NCBI GenBank assembly: GCA_028279375.1
Contig: JANQNW010000019.1
Coordinates: 1-64,000 of the forward strand
Direction: 5' to 3'
Source of the DNA: Phycisphaerales bacterium
Lineage (GTDB): Bacteria > Planctomycetota > Phycisphaerae > Phycisphaerales > UBA1924
DNA: 64,000 bases
In this document: positions 1-8,549 of the stretch, piece after piece
How the letters are laid out: every line of letters begins with the position of its first letter
Position numbering within the stretch: position 1 is the stretch's first letter
Notes under the pieces: generated by a model
What the model saw: only the letters and a program-made list of their open reading frames with translations
Databases searched by the model: none
What the model was told of the DNA's origin: nothing
Position numbers and translations under genes: made by a program

Positions 1-1598
1 CCGCCGATTGGCTCTCCGCCTCCGATTGGCCCCTTGCCGCCGCCGACCTCGCGAACCTCTTCTTCCTCTGCCGGCTCAGGCACATATCCCATGATGTGCT
101 CCTTGATGGCGTCCATGCCCAGCGAATCATCCCAGGCGGCAAGCGCATCAATGAGCTCATCAAGGAAGCTCCCGTCTTCCTTATAGAGAGGCCCATCGAG
201 ATCCGTGTAACCGGTGTCCACGCCGAGAGCCGGATCGCAGTAGATCTCTGAGCCATTGGTTGCAAGAACGGAATCAGTCGTCAGGCGACCGATGAAGATG
301 GACTCATTGGTCATCTCCGTGAAGGCCGTCGGCGCATGGAATGACGCCAGGATGATCGAGTTGTTCTGGATCGTGTACGTCGGCTCTGCGAGTCCGCCCG
401 ACGCCTCGGAGACTCCATACACGCTCAGGAGCGTCGGGTCTCGGTAGTCCTCGACGTCCTCGACATCGATCTCCTCTTCGTCCATGATCTCAAAGTCAAC
501 GCCGAGCCCACCGTTGTCGACGAGCAGATCACCCATCAGGTAGAGCGCGAGAGACGACTCGTCGTCGGCGAACTGGATAGTCGAACCGCCAACGATCTTG
601 AGCAGATCCTCGACAAGAAGCTCCACATGGCCATCGATCGTGAGGATGCCGCCGTCATCGAGTTCGATGTAGCCGATTCTGTACAGGCCGCCGTCCGTGT
701 CATGCAGGACGATGTTCGCCTCTTCAGAGAGGTACACCGAATCAAATCCACCGGAGTTCATCGGCGCCTCGATCTCGAAGTCGAGCTCGACAGGCGATGG
801 CATGATGAGGGGAAGTCCCGTGAGGTACGCCGGGACGTGCGCCGGGGCCGTCGGCAGCGCATCGGCAGGGATGACGCCGCCGCCTTCGAAGAGCAGGTCG
901 TCCACCATGTCCTTCAATCCGGACGACGCGGAGTCCATGACGAAGAGCTGCGAACGCAGAATGTCCGATGAGCCGTCGACATCGAACGCGGAGACCAGCG
1001 AGAATCCGGCGCCCAGGTTGGTCGGGTCGTTCAGGAGGTTGCTCGGACTCTTCGACCAGACCGTGATCAGGCTGTCATTCTCGAGCTGAATGCCATCAAC
1101 GGCGTAGATGCCGAACTCATTGAGACCATCGTCGATGCTCTCTTCGATGTCCATGGGCGGCTCGACTGCAACCACCATCTGGCGCATGCTCGTCAGACCA
1201 TCGACGACCGCAATCGACGTGATCACGAGGTCCGTGTCGCCAGAACTCGGCGGAGAGCCATCCAGCGCCGTCACGGTCACCGTGACGACCGCCTCGCCGA
1301 TGGACGCCTCTGTGATGACGCGTCCATCCGCTGACGCGACGGTGCGCCAGTCGATGTCGGTTTCGAGCACGGCGATGCCGAGCTCGGCGCCAGTGCGCGC
1401 CGCCCAGTCGGAAGCGGACGCCGCTTCGGCGTTCGTTCCGATGGCGACCGAGTTCTCCTGACTGATCAGGTAGAAACTCGTCAGCGCGCCGGCAGCGCCC
1501 AGGCTGATCAGCACCAGCAACAGGGCGACGCCCCGCCGGGGAGCCCCGGCGCGTTCGCGCAGCCAATAGATTTTCCTCTTCCGCGGGTCGTTGCACAT
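1..1598 (-). CDS. GspK-like pseudopilin/secreted protein, 3' end outside window (partial)
   Basis: The reading frame is open from an ATG at the high-coordinate end to the window edge (532 codons seen) and the stop is missing. The N-terminus has basic residues followed by RRGVALLLVLISLG, the hydrophobic start typical of GspK pseudopilins, which lack the usual Glu at position +5. The rest is a soluble acidic domain rich in Asp and Thr. It is an obvious paralogue of the next gene upstream, sharing the N-terminus, WAARTGAELG, GGGVIP and the ESIDxxLxEFGxYAxxGI segment. It is the last visible gene of a minus-strand pseudopilin operon, 55 bases after its paralogue. The role is inferred: a minor pseudopilin, or a surface protein processed by a prepilin peptidase. 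Confidence 0.75.
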   Translation of the reverse strand, partial: MCNDPRKRKIYWLRERAGAPRRGVALLLVLISLGAAGALTSFYLISQENSVAIGTNAEAASASDWAARTGAELGIAVLETDIDWRTVASADGRVITEASIGEAVVTVTVTALDGSPPSSGDTDLVITSIAVVDGLTSMRQMVVAVEPPMDIEESIDDGLNEFGIYAVDGIQLENDSLITVWSKSPSNLLNDPTNLGAGFSLVSAFDVDGSSDILRSQLFVMDSASSGLKDMVDDLLFEGGGVIPADALPTAPAHVPAYLTGLPLIMPSPVELDFEIEAPMNSGGFDSVYLSEEANIVLHDTDGGLYRIGYIELDDGGILTIDGHVELLVEDLLKIVGGSTIQFADDESSLALYLMGDLLVDNGGLGVDFEIMDEEEIDVEDVEDYRDPTLLSVYGVSEASGGLAEPTYTIQNNSIILASFHAPTAFTEMTNESIFIGRLTTDSVLATNGSEIYCDPALGVDTGYTDLDGPLYKEDGSFLDELIDALAAWDDSLGMDAIKEHIMGYVPEPAEEEEVREVGGGKGPIGGGEPIG

Positions 1599-1653
1599 AT
1601 CGTCCACCCTCGACTTTCGTAGGCGAGCGTGCGGTCTCCACCACACTCAGCGC

Positions 1654-3396
1654 TTATTCCTCCAGGTCGGATTCCTCAGTGTCCGCAAACGCGAAGAACG
1701 AGCCGTCGTCATTGCATCCGGGATCAGGCTCGTCGCCATCCGGCGCCTCGCTGGGCCGGTTGTCGCTCTCCATCGCGAAGGCGCGCATCGGCCACTCGCG
1801 CGCCTCGGCGCGAGCGCTTGCGCGCGGTGTCGGCGCTCCGGGGCCGGCGCTCACGCCCGCACCCTCCGGCGTCGGCTCCGTGTAGTAACTCATCAGATGC
1901 GCCTTGAGCGCCTCGACACCCATCGCGTCGTCCCACGTCGCCATCGCATCGGCAAGCTCCTCGAGCAGCGCGCCGTTGGCGTAGAGCGGACCCTCGAGAT
2001 TCGTGAATCCTGTCTCGACGCCGATTGCAGGATCGCAATAGAAGGCGCCGCCATTGTTCACACTCAGGCATCGTGTCGTTGCGCGACCGATGAAGACCGC
2101 GTCTTCCGAAACCTCCATGCGCGCCGTCGGGGCGTGAATGGACGCCAGCATGATCGCGTTGTCGTCCACGACCAGCGACGGCTCGGCGAGCCCGCCCGAA
2201 ACCGAAGACACCGAGAGAATGCGCACACGGCGCGGATCCGTGTAGGAGTCAAGAGCGTGCACGCTGAGATCGTCCATAGCGGCGATCGCAGGATCCACAC
2301 CGACGCCGCCGTCGGCCACCTGCATGTTGCCCATGAGATAAAGCGTCAGCGACGACGACTCATCGGCGAGATGCACCGCCGAGTCGTCCTCGACGACGAG
2401 ATCGCCCATCACGAGAAGTTCGACGTCGCCATCGATGGTGAGTTGACTCTCCTCACTGAGCGTGAGGCTCTCGACGCGATACTGCCCGAAGAGCTGGTCG
2501 GTCATGACGGCCTCTGTGCCGTTCTCAACCGTGACGTTTCGCCAAGCGCCGCCGATCATCACGATCCCGATGCCCAGGTTCATGCGCGTGTCCTCGTCCC
2601 AGACGACGGGAAGATCGCGTAGCGTTGGCGGGATCAGCGCAGGCGCCGCAGGCAGGCGATCCATCGGGATCACGCCGCCGCCCTGGAATCGAACATCCTG
2701 CGTCAGCTCCTGCAGGCCGCTCGTGGCGCTGTTCGTTACGAAGAGCGTCGAGCGCTGGATCTCGGAAGTCAGGTCGATTGAAAGATCGGATGTCAGCGCA
2801 AAGCCCGCGCCGACATTCGCGGGCGTGTTCACGCGTTCGCGCGGATTCCGGCTCCATACGGTGATCAGGCCGTCGGCGTCGAGCGTGATGCCCTCGAGCG
2901 CATACACACCGAACTCGCCGAGTTCTTCGTCAATGCTCTCCTCGACGCTCGCGTCGGGGTTCAGCTCGACGACGAGCTGGCGCGTGCTCGTCATGCCGTC
3001 GATGTCCGCGACGGATGTGATGACGAGATCAGTGTCGTCGTCGCGCGGCGGCTCGCCATCGAGCGCGGTGACCCGCACGGTGACGATCGCGTCGCCAAGC
3101 GCAACATCCTTGAGGATGCGTCCATCAACAGACGCGGCGGTGCGCCAGTCCTGATCGGTCTGCAGAACCGCCAGGCCGAGTTCGGCGCCGGTGCGCGCCG
3201 CCCATTCGGAGGCGGACGCTGTGCCGGCGTTGTCGCCGATCTCGACGGAATTCTCCTGGCTGATGAGATAGAAGCTCGCCAGCGCGCCGGCCGCGCCGAG
3301 ACTGATCAGCACCAGCAGCAGCGCCACACCGCGTCTGGCGCGCAGCGCGCGCGACATCCCGAGAGCGGAGCTCGTCATGTACGAATGCGTTGTCAT
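1654..3396 (-). CDS. GspK-like pseudopilin/secreted protein (580 aa)
   Basis: The start is fixed by GAGGAG six bases before the ATG, nine bases after the stop of the upstream GspJ-like gene. After about 20 residues comes RRGVALLLVLISLGAAGAL, a GspK-type hydrophobic N-terminus. A long soluble region follows with repeated beta-like segments (SLTLYLMGNMQV, LVMGDLVVEDD) that resemble a polymer-forming or beta-helical fold. The C-terminus is low-complexity and acidic. GspK normally caps the pseudopilus tip of a type II secretion system and is about 300-350 residues, so this protein is unusually long. No secretin or ATPase gene lies in the window, so its secretion system is unassigned. Confidence 0.75.
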   Translation of the reverse strand: MTTHSYMTSSALGMSRALRARRGVALLLVLISLGAAGALASFYLISQENSVEIGDNAGTASASEWAARTGAELGLAVLQTDQDWRTAASVDGRILKDVALGDAIVTVRVTALDGEPPRDDDTDLVITSVADIDGMTSTRQLVVELNPDASVEESIDEELGEFGVYALEGITLDADGLITVWSRNPRERVNTPANVGAGFALTSDLSIDLTSEIQRSTLFVTNSATSGLQELTQDVRFQGGGVIPMDRLPAAPALIPPTLRDLPVVWDEDTRMNLGIGIVMIGGAWRNVTVENGTEAVMTDQLFGQYRVESLTLSEESQLTIDGDVELLVMGDLVVEDDSAVHLADESSSLTLYLMGNMQVADGGVGVDPAIAAMDDLSVHALDSYTDPRRVRILSVSSVSGGLAEPSLVVDDNAIMLASIHAPTARMEVSEDAVFIGRATTRCLSVNNGGAFYCDPAIGVETGFTNLEGPLYANGALLEELADAMATWDDAMGVEALKAHLMSYYTEPTPEGAGVSAGPGAPTPRASARAEAREWPMRAFAMESDNRPSEAPDGDEPDPGCNDDGSFFAFADTEESDLEE

Positions 3397-3405
3397 CGAT
3401 TCTCC

Positions 3406-4020
3406 TCAGCCCCCGGGCGCCGACATGTAGTTGACGAGTCCGAACGCAAGCAGCACCTCGTGCTCGCTCTCGAAATCATCAAGCAGGTTCAGAGAGATCC
3501 AAGCGCGATTCGATTCTGTCGCGGTGTTCCCGCTGAATGTCGCCCCGAAATCGTCGACGCTCTCGATGAGCGTCTCCTGGGCAGTGAGACCGGCGACGCG
3601 CTGCGTCGTCATCTCGTCGAAGAAATCCGTGTCAGGCGCGAGGATGACGTCGACAGCTGCGATCATCTCCTCGGACCACTCATCCGGAAAGTCAATGAAC
3701 TCGAGAATCAACTCGCCGGCGTCCGCGTCCCACCAGATGATGCGCAGCTCCGAGAGATGAATGTTGTCCAGCGGCTTGTTGTCATGCAGCCAGATCGCCA
3801 TTCCCTGCTCCTCGTCGTAGGTGAGGATGTTCAGGGAGACGTCGATGAACGCGCGCAGTCGGATCTGCGCCGCATGGGCGCGGAGAAGCGCTGAGCGCGT
3901 GCCGCGGTCAGCCTGCGCGCCGTCGCCGACCATTGTCAGCATGGACGCGATGCCGATGCCGACCATGGCCGTGATCGCAAGCGCGATCAGCACCTCGATG
4001 GCGGTGAAAGCGCGCTTCAT
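3406..4020 (-). CDS. Prepilin-type N-terminal cleavage/methylation protein, GspJ-like
   Basis: A 204-residue protein beginning MKRAFTAIEVLIALAITAM: a very short basic leader, then a class III prepilin motif with Glu at +5 and a hydrophobic helix. Size and operon position (after a GspI-like and before GspK-like genes) match GspJ, a minor pseudopilin of type II secretion. Its start overlaps the preceding gene by four bases, implying translational coupling. The leader has Ala-Phe in place of the common Gly-Phe at the cleavage site, a tolerated but less usual variant. The globular domain has no motif I recognise. Confidence 0.75.
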   Translation of the reverse strand: MKRAFTAIEVLIALAITAMVGIGIASMLTMVGDGAQADRGTRSALLRAHAAQIRLRAFIDVSLNILTYDEEQGMAIWLHDNKPLDNIHLSELRIIWWDADAGELILEFIDFPDEWSEEMIAAVDVILAPDTDFFDEMTTQRVAGLTAQETLIESVDDFGATFSGNTATESNRAWISLNLLDDFESEHEVLLAFGLVNYMSAPGG

Positions 4021-4469
4021 TCTGCAGGCTCCGGAATGAAGGTCTCAAGCGACGCGAGCACGCGATGCTCGTCAAATGACGTCACGGTGAGCGTCACGCC
4101 AAGCACGTTCACGCCGACGCCGGAGAGGGTGATTGTCTCCTCGACGGCTTCGACGCTTCGGCCGAGGTTCCAGTAGCTCACGGGATACGCCTCACCATCG
4201 AGCGTCTCGAGGGATCCCTCCTCCTGCTCGTAGCCGTCGTAACCAAGGAGCGTGTCGTATGGCTGCGTCGAGAGCTCTGCGAGCAGATCGTCGGCGGCCA
4301 TCGCGCCAAGCACGACCTTCTGGCCTTCGACGGAGACCTGGCGCCCCGTCGAGACGGCTGCGCCGACCGCGAGCACGACGATCGCAAGCACGGCGCTCGC
4401 CACGAGTCCCTCGAGAAGCGTGAATCCGCGCATGGCGGCGATGCCTCGTTTATGGGCCAGCCTGAACAT
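4017..4469 (-). CDS. Prepilin-type N-terminal cleavage/methylation protein, GspI-like
   Basis: A 150-residue protein whose N-terminus MFRLAHKRGIAAMRGFTLLEG carries the canonical prepilin site (cleavage after Gly, Phe at +1, Glu at +5) before a hydrophobic helix. An in-frame ATG lies 150 bases further upstream, but the chosen start is preceded by AGGAAGG at good spacing and gives a normal leader. The length fits GspI/V-type minor pseudopilins. It is the first gene of the pseudopilin operon and overlaps the next gene by ATGA. Confidence 0.75.
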   Translation of the reverse strand: MFRLAHKRGIAAMRGFTLLEGLVASAVLAIVVLAVGAAVSTGRQVSVEGQKVVLGAMAADDLLAELSTQPYDTLLGYDGYEQEEGSLETLDGEAYPVSYWNLGRSVEAVEETITLSGVGVNVLGVTLTVTSFDEHRVLASLETFIPEPAE

Positions 4470-4702
4470 ACAGGTCCTTCCTGTCGACCTGGGGTCCCCT
4501 GGCGAGTCACGTGCCCCGGCGTCCGAAGACGCCGTCACGCCCTGATCATCGAATTCATCGAGCCGGTGCAAGAGCCCCGGCATGCGCGAGATGCGCGCAT
4601 GCGCGATATCGGGCGTCACAACTCGCGCCGTTTACCTCCCCTTCACAGGTGCGTCCGGGAAGCTGAACCTGATTCTCGGAATGAGTCCGCAGCGTCGCTC
4701 GT

Positions 4703-5683
4703 TCAGGCGTGGCCTTCGAGCGCCTCGCGATTGGTGCGCATCACGAGTTCGGGCTTCTTCTGCCTGACCACGTGCCCCGCCGGGACGGATTCGGAGACGA
4801 AAACGCCGCCGCTGATGATGCAGTCGTCGCCGACAACGGTGTCGCCGCCGAGAATGACGGCGCCCGCGTAGATCGTGACACGATCGCCGATCGTTGGATG
4901 TCGCTTGGCGCCACGAATGAGTCGCCCGCGTTCATCCTTCGGGAAGCTCTTCGCCCCGAGCGTGACGCCCTGGTAGATCTTGACGTTCGCGCCAATCTGC
5001 GTCGTCTCACCGATGACGACGCCGGCGCCGTGATCGACGAAGAAACTCGGGCCGATCGTTGCGCCGGGATGGATGTCGATGCCGGTGCGACCATGCGCCT
5101 GCTCACCGATAATGCGCGGAATGAGCGGCGTCTTCATGCGATGGAGGATGTTCGCCAGCCGGTATGCGAAGACCGCGTCCACGCCCGGATAGGAGAGGAT
5201 GACTTCATCGGTGTGATCGGCCGCGGGATCGCCGTCGTAGGCCGCCTGCACATCGAGTGAGAGCGATGCGCGTAGGCCCGGGAGTTCTGCGATGAACTCC
5301 TGCGCGACCTGCATCGCCAGCGCATCGCACTCGCGACATTCGGCGGTCTCCGCCAGGTGGGATTCGATGTGCTTGACGTATCGCAGCGCGCTGCGCGCCT
5401 GATCGGCCATGTGGGCCCCGATGCGCGAGATGAGGCTTGAGACGTAGGAATCGAGCATGCCCTCGCTCAGGCCGCGCCGGCCGAAGAAGCCGGGGAAGAC
5501 GAGCTCCCGGCAGAGCTCCACGAACTCGCCGATGAGGAGCGGATCCGGCAGCGGCACATCGCCGAGATGACGGATGCGACCGTCGTCCCGAATCGACTGC
5601 GCGAGCTTCTCCACGAGCGCTGCGGGCGCATTGAAACCCTCCGGGGGCGTCTTGCGCGCGGCATGGGTGTGGCTGCTGCTCAT
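4703..5683 (-). CDS. cysE: Serine O-acetyltransferase
   Basis: A 326-residue protein whose C-terminal half is a left-handed beta-helix of hexapeptide repeats (for example GIDIHPGATIGPSFFVDHGA, then VVIGETTQIGANVKIYQGVT). The FVDHGAGVVIGET segment carries the catalytic His region typical of serine acetyltransferases of the EpsC/plant type with an extended helical N-terminus. It makes O-acetylserine from serine and acetyl-CoA, the first step of cysteine synthesis in the cytoplasm. No cysK is adjacent. It seems monocistronic, separated by over 200 bases from the pseudopilin operon. Assignment to the family is firm; the acyl acceptor is inferred from it. Confidence 0.9.
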   Translation of the reverse strand: MSSSHTHAARKTPPEGFNAPAALVEKLAQSIRDDGRIRHLGDVPLPDPLLIGEFVELCRELVFPGFFGRRGLSEGMLDSYVSSLISRIGAHMADQARSALRYVKHIESHLAETAECRECDALAMQVAQEFIAELPGLRASLSLDVQAAYDGDPAADHTDEVILSYPGVDAVFAYRLANILHRMKTPLIPRIIGEQAHGRTGIDIHPGATIGPSFFVDHGAGVVIGETTQIGANVKIYQGVTLGAKSFPKDERGRLIRGAKRHPTIGDRVTIYAGAVILGGDTVVGDDCIISGGVFVSESVPAGHVVRQKKPELVMRTNREALEGHA

Positions 5684-5806
5684 CGGACGTCGATCCTAAT
5701 CCCCTGTCCGGAGACTCGCGCCAATCTGGCGATCGCACCGACCCCGAAACTGGGGCGTATGACTCGATCGGCGTTCCCGCGGGGCGGACTGGACGCTCGG
5801 CGCATG

Positions 5807-5829
5807 AAAAAAGGCCCGTTGCGCAGGCC
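5807..5829 (-). terminator. Rho-independent terminator of the 6S RNA candidate
   Basis: On the minus strand GGCCTGCGCAACGGGCC forms a five-base-pair hairpin followed at once by TTTTTT. It lies directly after the structured RNA and before cysE, so it ends the RNA transcript. Confidence 0.75.
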
Positions 5830-5972
5830 GTGGGGAGCCGACGATGCTCGAACCCCTGCGATTAGGTGGGCGCCATCTCCCGGATCCCGGCCTTCCACTC
5901 TGTGGAGGCATGACCTTCGCCCGAGCCGTTCTGGCTCCCCAGGGGTCGACTTGTAAGGTTCGAGCATTGTAA
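5830..5972 (-). ncRNA. ssrS: 6S RNA candidate
   Basis: Read on the minus strand, the 5' half follows E. coli 6S RNA block by block: TGCTCGAACC (E. coli TGTTCGCAAG), then AGTCGACCCC-TGGGGAGCC (AGTCCCCTGAGCC), then an apical hairpin CCTCCA-CAGAG-TGGAAGG (CCACAAGAATGTGG). The 3' half has CCACCT and GGGGTTCGAGCAT near the place of E. coli CACCTTGAACCAAGGGTTCAAGG. An 11-base arm at 5959-5969 pairs perfectly with 5844-5854, and GGGGAGCC pairs with GGCTCCCC. A terminator follows directly. 6S RNA mimics an open promoter and sequesters housekeeping RNA polymerase. A covariance-model scan was not possible, so the ends are approximate. Confidence 0.68.
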
Positions 5973-6127
5973 CGGCCCGATTTCCACGGGACGCTTCGGA
6001 CCTTTTCATTCAAATTAGTCGGCACAGGAACCATCGTCGATCAAGAATCGAACAAATGATGGTTCTTTCTCGGTGGTGGCGGATTTCGCTTGCATCGCGC
6101 GGCGGAGACGATCCCGGGGCGAGCCGA

Positions 6128-6156
6128 TTGACGGCCCTGCCGGGCGCGGCTAATTG
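6128..6156 (+). promoter_or_regulatory. Sigma-70-like promoter candidate
   Basis: TTGACG and TAATTG are separated by exactly 17 bases, about 45 bases before the lipoprotein start codon. The -35 box matches the consensus well and the -10 box moderately. This is the only convincing promoter-like pair I saw ahead of this gene. Confidence 0.45.
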
Positions 6157-6201
6157 TGGTCCCCCGGTGCCGAAGCGCTGACTTTAGAAGAGGTTGTTCC
6201 A

Positions 6202-6459
6202 ATGCAGATTCGTCGATCCGTGAAGTCCGTCAGCACGCTTGCCTCCATCAGCGCGATCGCGCTCCTCGCAGGCGTCACCGGCTGCGCTCCGGCGAATCCC
6301 TCTCCGGGCGTCCACAACCTTTCGCAGATGAGTCACGAGATCAACAACGACGTGATCGTCTCGATGGACACCAACGCTCGCGCGCTTTCGAACGACCTCG
6401 GGCGTCTCTGGATGACGGATCGCCCGTCGCGTCTGACGTTCGAGACGATGCCACACTGA
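6202..6459 (+). CDS. Small lipoprotein
   Basis: An 85-residue protein with a basic N-terminus (MQIRRSVKS), a hydrophobic stretch and a lipobox-like LLAGVTGC, so the mature protein would begin at Cys after signal peptidase II cleavage. The ATG is chosen because AGAAGAGG lies nine bases upstream; an upstream in-frame ATG has no such site. The mature part (about 55 residues) has no recognised domain. It lies between a sigma-70-like promoter and an MFS gene and appears to be its own transcript. Confidence 0.7.
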   Translation: MQIRRSVKSVSTLASISAIALLAGVTGCAPANPSPGVHNLSQMSHEINNDVIVSMDTNARALSNDLGRLWMTDRPSRLTFETMPH

Positions 6460-6556
6460 TCTTCTGATCACGCTCCTGCGGACTGTTGACGGCGTCTGAC
6501 GCAGGCTGTCGCTGCGCGTCGGCGCTCCAGGGCGGGGGCTATGCTGCCATTCCTTC

Positions 6557-7957
6557 ATGAGCGCAGCCCCTCATCGAGCATTCGTTTCGTTCCTCCAGTC
6601 CTTCGGACCGGGCGCGATGCCGCCGATGAGCCGGGCGAATTACCGCTGGGAGCTCTCGAGCGCGTGCTTCACGCCATTCGCGATGGCGTGCGTCGAGGGC
6701 GGCGTGATCGGGGTCATCGCCAAGAAGACCTTCGACGCTCCTGACGCGGTCATTGCGGCGTTGAGCGCGGCGCCGGCGATGGCCAACATCACCGGTTTCT
6801 TCTGGATCCGACTGCTGCGCGGTCGCGATCGGGTTCGTGCGGTCGTCGTGACGCAGCTTCTCTGGATGCTCTGTGTGGCGCTCATCGCCGCGGCGCCGGT
6901 GAACACACTCGGGCTCGCGATGCTCGTCATACTCGCCATCTGCGCACGATCGGCGCTGGCGGGCCTCTACAACGCGCGATCGGAACTGTGGCGCGCCAAC
7001 TATGCCAGACAGGCGCGAGCGCATGTGACGGGGCGCCTGACGATCGTGCACTCCCTCGTCTCGGGCCTGGCCGGGCTCGCGATTGCGTGGGGTATGGACA
7101 TGTATGCGGAGCAGGCGCCATGGACGTTCCGTCCGCTTTATCTCGCCGCCGCCGCGCTCGGCCTCATCGGCGCGTGGTGCTTCTCCAACGTTCGCTGGCG
7201 CGCCCGCGCGTCGATCCTCGCCGAGGAACGCACGCCGGGCTCAGAATCGGCGAGAGCCGGCGCCGGGACGATGATCAGCGTGCTGAAGAACGACGCGGCG
7301 TATCGGCGATTCATGTCCGCGCAGTTCGTGCTCGGCATGGCGCAGCTGGCCGGCACGGCGCCATTCGTCTCGGCCGTCGCCGAGATGATGGACTACAGCG
7401 CCGCGATCGCGCTGACGCATGTCATTCCGATCCTGATGCCGATCGTTTCGATCCCGATGTGGTCGCGCCTGCTGGATCGAATGCACATCGTCAACTTCCG
7501 CGTCTATCACACGTGGGTCTTCGTCATCGCGAACGTGATCACGTGCGCCGCCCTGCTCCTCGGCGCCGGCGGCGCGCTGGCGCTGGCGATTCCATTGCTG
7601 TATCTCTCGCGCGGCGTTGTAGGAGTCGGATTCGGCGGCGGGCGACTCGCGTGGGCCATCGGGCACCACGACTTCGCGCCGCCGCACCTGGCGAACGTCT
7701 ATACAGGGATCCATGTGACGCTCACCGGCGTGCGCGGCGCAATCGCGCCGTTCATCGGTGTGTTTCTCTATTCAGGCTGGGACTTCAGGGTCGGGGACGT
7801 CCATCTGGCGTGGGAAGGACTCGGCGGCTGGGTGTTCGGAATCTTCGCGCTCGTCAACATCGTGGCAGCTCGGATGTTCAGCAGACTGCGCGATGACATG
7901 GAGCGCGGCGACGTGCGCTCTGCCCTGGACGCCGGGGAGCATGGCTTCAGTCGCTGA
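6557..7957 (+). CDS. MFS family permease
   Basis: A 466-residue polytopic membrane protein with about 11-12 hydrophobic segments (for example FTPFAMACVEGGVIGVIA, LAMLVILAICARSALAGLY, FRPLYLAAAALGLIGAWCF). The YNARSELWRANYARQARAHV loop after the fourth helix is basic and recalls the cytoplasmic loops of the major facilitator superfamily. The substrate cannot be told from sequence or neighbours. The 3' end overlaps the convergent winged-helix-like gene by 11 bases. Confidence 0.75.
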   Translation: MSAAPHRAFVSFLQSFGPGAMPPMSRANYRWELSSACFTPFAMACVEGGVIGVIAKKTFDAPDAVIAALSAAPAMANITGFFWIRLLRGRDRVRAVVVTQLLWMLCVALIAAAPVNTLGLAMLVILAICARSALAGLYNARSELWRANYARQARAHVTGRLTIVHSLVSGLAGLAIAWGMDMYAEQAPWTFRPLYLAAAALGLIGAWCFSNVRWRARASILAEERTPGSESARAGAGTMISVLKNDAAYRRFMSAQFVLGMAQLAGTAPFVSAVAEMMDYSAAIALTHVIPILMPIVSIPMWSRLLDRMHIVNFRVYHTWVFVIANVITCAALLLGAGGALALAIPLLYLSRGVVGVGFGGGRLAWAIGHHDFAPPHLANVYTGIHVTLTGVRGAIAPFIGVFLYSGWDFRVGDVHLAWEGLGGWVFGIFALVNIVAARMFSRLRDDMERGDVRSALDAGEHGFSR

Positions 7958-8468
7958 CGGTGTAGCGCCCGCGCGACACGCGCTTGAACTTCTCACTGTT
8001 GATAAGCGTTTGATTCACGATCGTGCGAAAATTCTCGGCGCTCGTCTTATATCCGGCGAGCAGCACTGCTTCGGCGACCTGGGTGACGGTCATGGTGCGA
8101 CCCGTCAGCGCCTTGGCGAGCGCGTCTTCGAGGCTCATCTCGTTGAATGGGCGGCGTCGCGTGCGCCGCCGGAGTTTGGCCTGCAAGGCGCCGAGTTCGG
8201 TGCTGCCGGCGAGGACTTCGATCTCTGACTCGACGTCGCGGAGTTGACTCAGCAGACGATCGCGCTTCTGCTCGAGCGTCTCGAGTTGGCGCATACGACG
8301 CCGGAGTTCATTCTCCAGCGCATCCGTCGAGACGTCAGACAGTCCCTTGTCGTCCACCATGCGCCCGTCGTCCTTGTCGCGCATCCGGGCACGCGCCCGG
8401 GAGCGTTGCCTCGCGTCCTCTGCGATCACCGGACGGCGCGTTGACCGGCGCTCATGCGTTGTGCGCAT
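7947..8468 (-). CDS. Basic coiled-coil protein with C-terminal winged-helix-like domain
   Basis: About 173 residues. A very basic N-terminus (many Arg) leads to a coiled coil (ENELRRRMRQLETLEQKRDRL), an RRRTRRR patch, then a conserved-looking C-terminal domain from MSLEDALAKALTGRTMTV to SRGRYTV that reads like a winged helix (HARE-HTH-like). I infer DNA or nucleoid binding. The start is uncertain: a TTG at 8501 and several downstream ATGs are alternatives. It is next to parB on the same strand, though about 80 bases apart. Confidence 0.6.
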   Translation of the reverse strand: MRTTHERRSTRRPVIAEDARQRSRARARMRDKDDGRMVDDKGLSDVSTDALENELRRRMRQLETLEQKRDRLLSQLRDVESEIEVLAGSTELGALQAKLRRRTRRRPFNEMSLEDALAKALTGRTMTVTQVAEAVLLAGYKTSAENFRTIVNQTLINSEKFKRVSRGRYTVSD

Positions 8469-8549
8469 GAAGCGCGATTCCGTCCGATTCTCTCTCGGCA
8501 ACTATGCCTTCTTTTGTTCTCTCAGTCGAGCGCAAAGACAGGTCGCGCC

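Noticed and set aside
5807-5972. SRP RNA, tmRNA or tRNA in place of 6S RNA
   Set aside because: No GGAAGGAAGCAGC-type SRP apex, too short for tmRNA, no complete cloverleaf despite the TTCGA and GGGGAGCC/GGCTCCCC arms.
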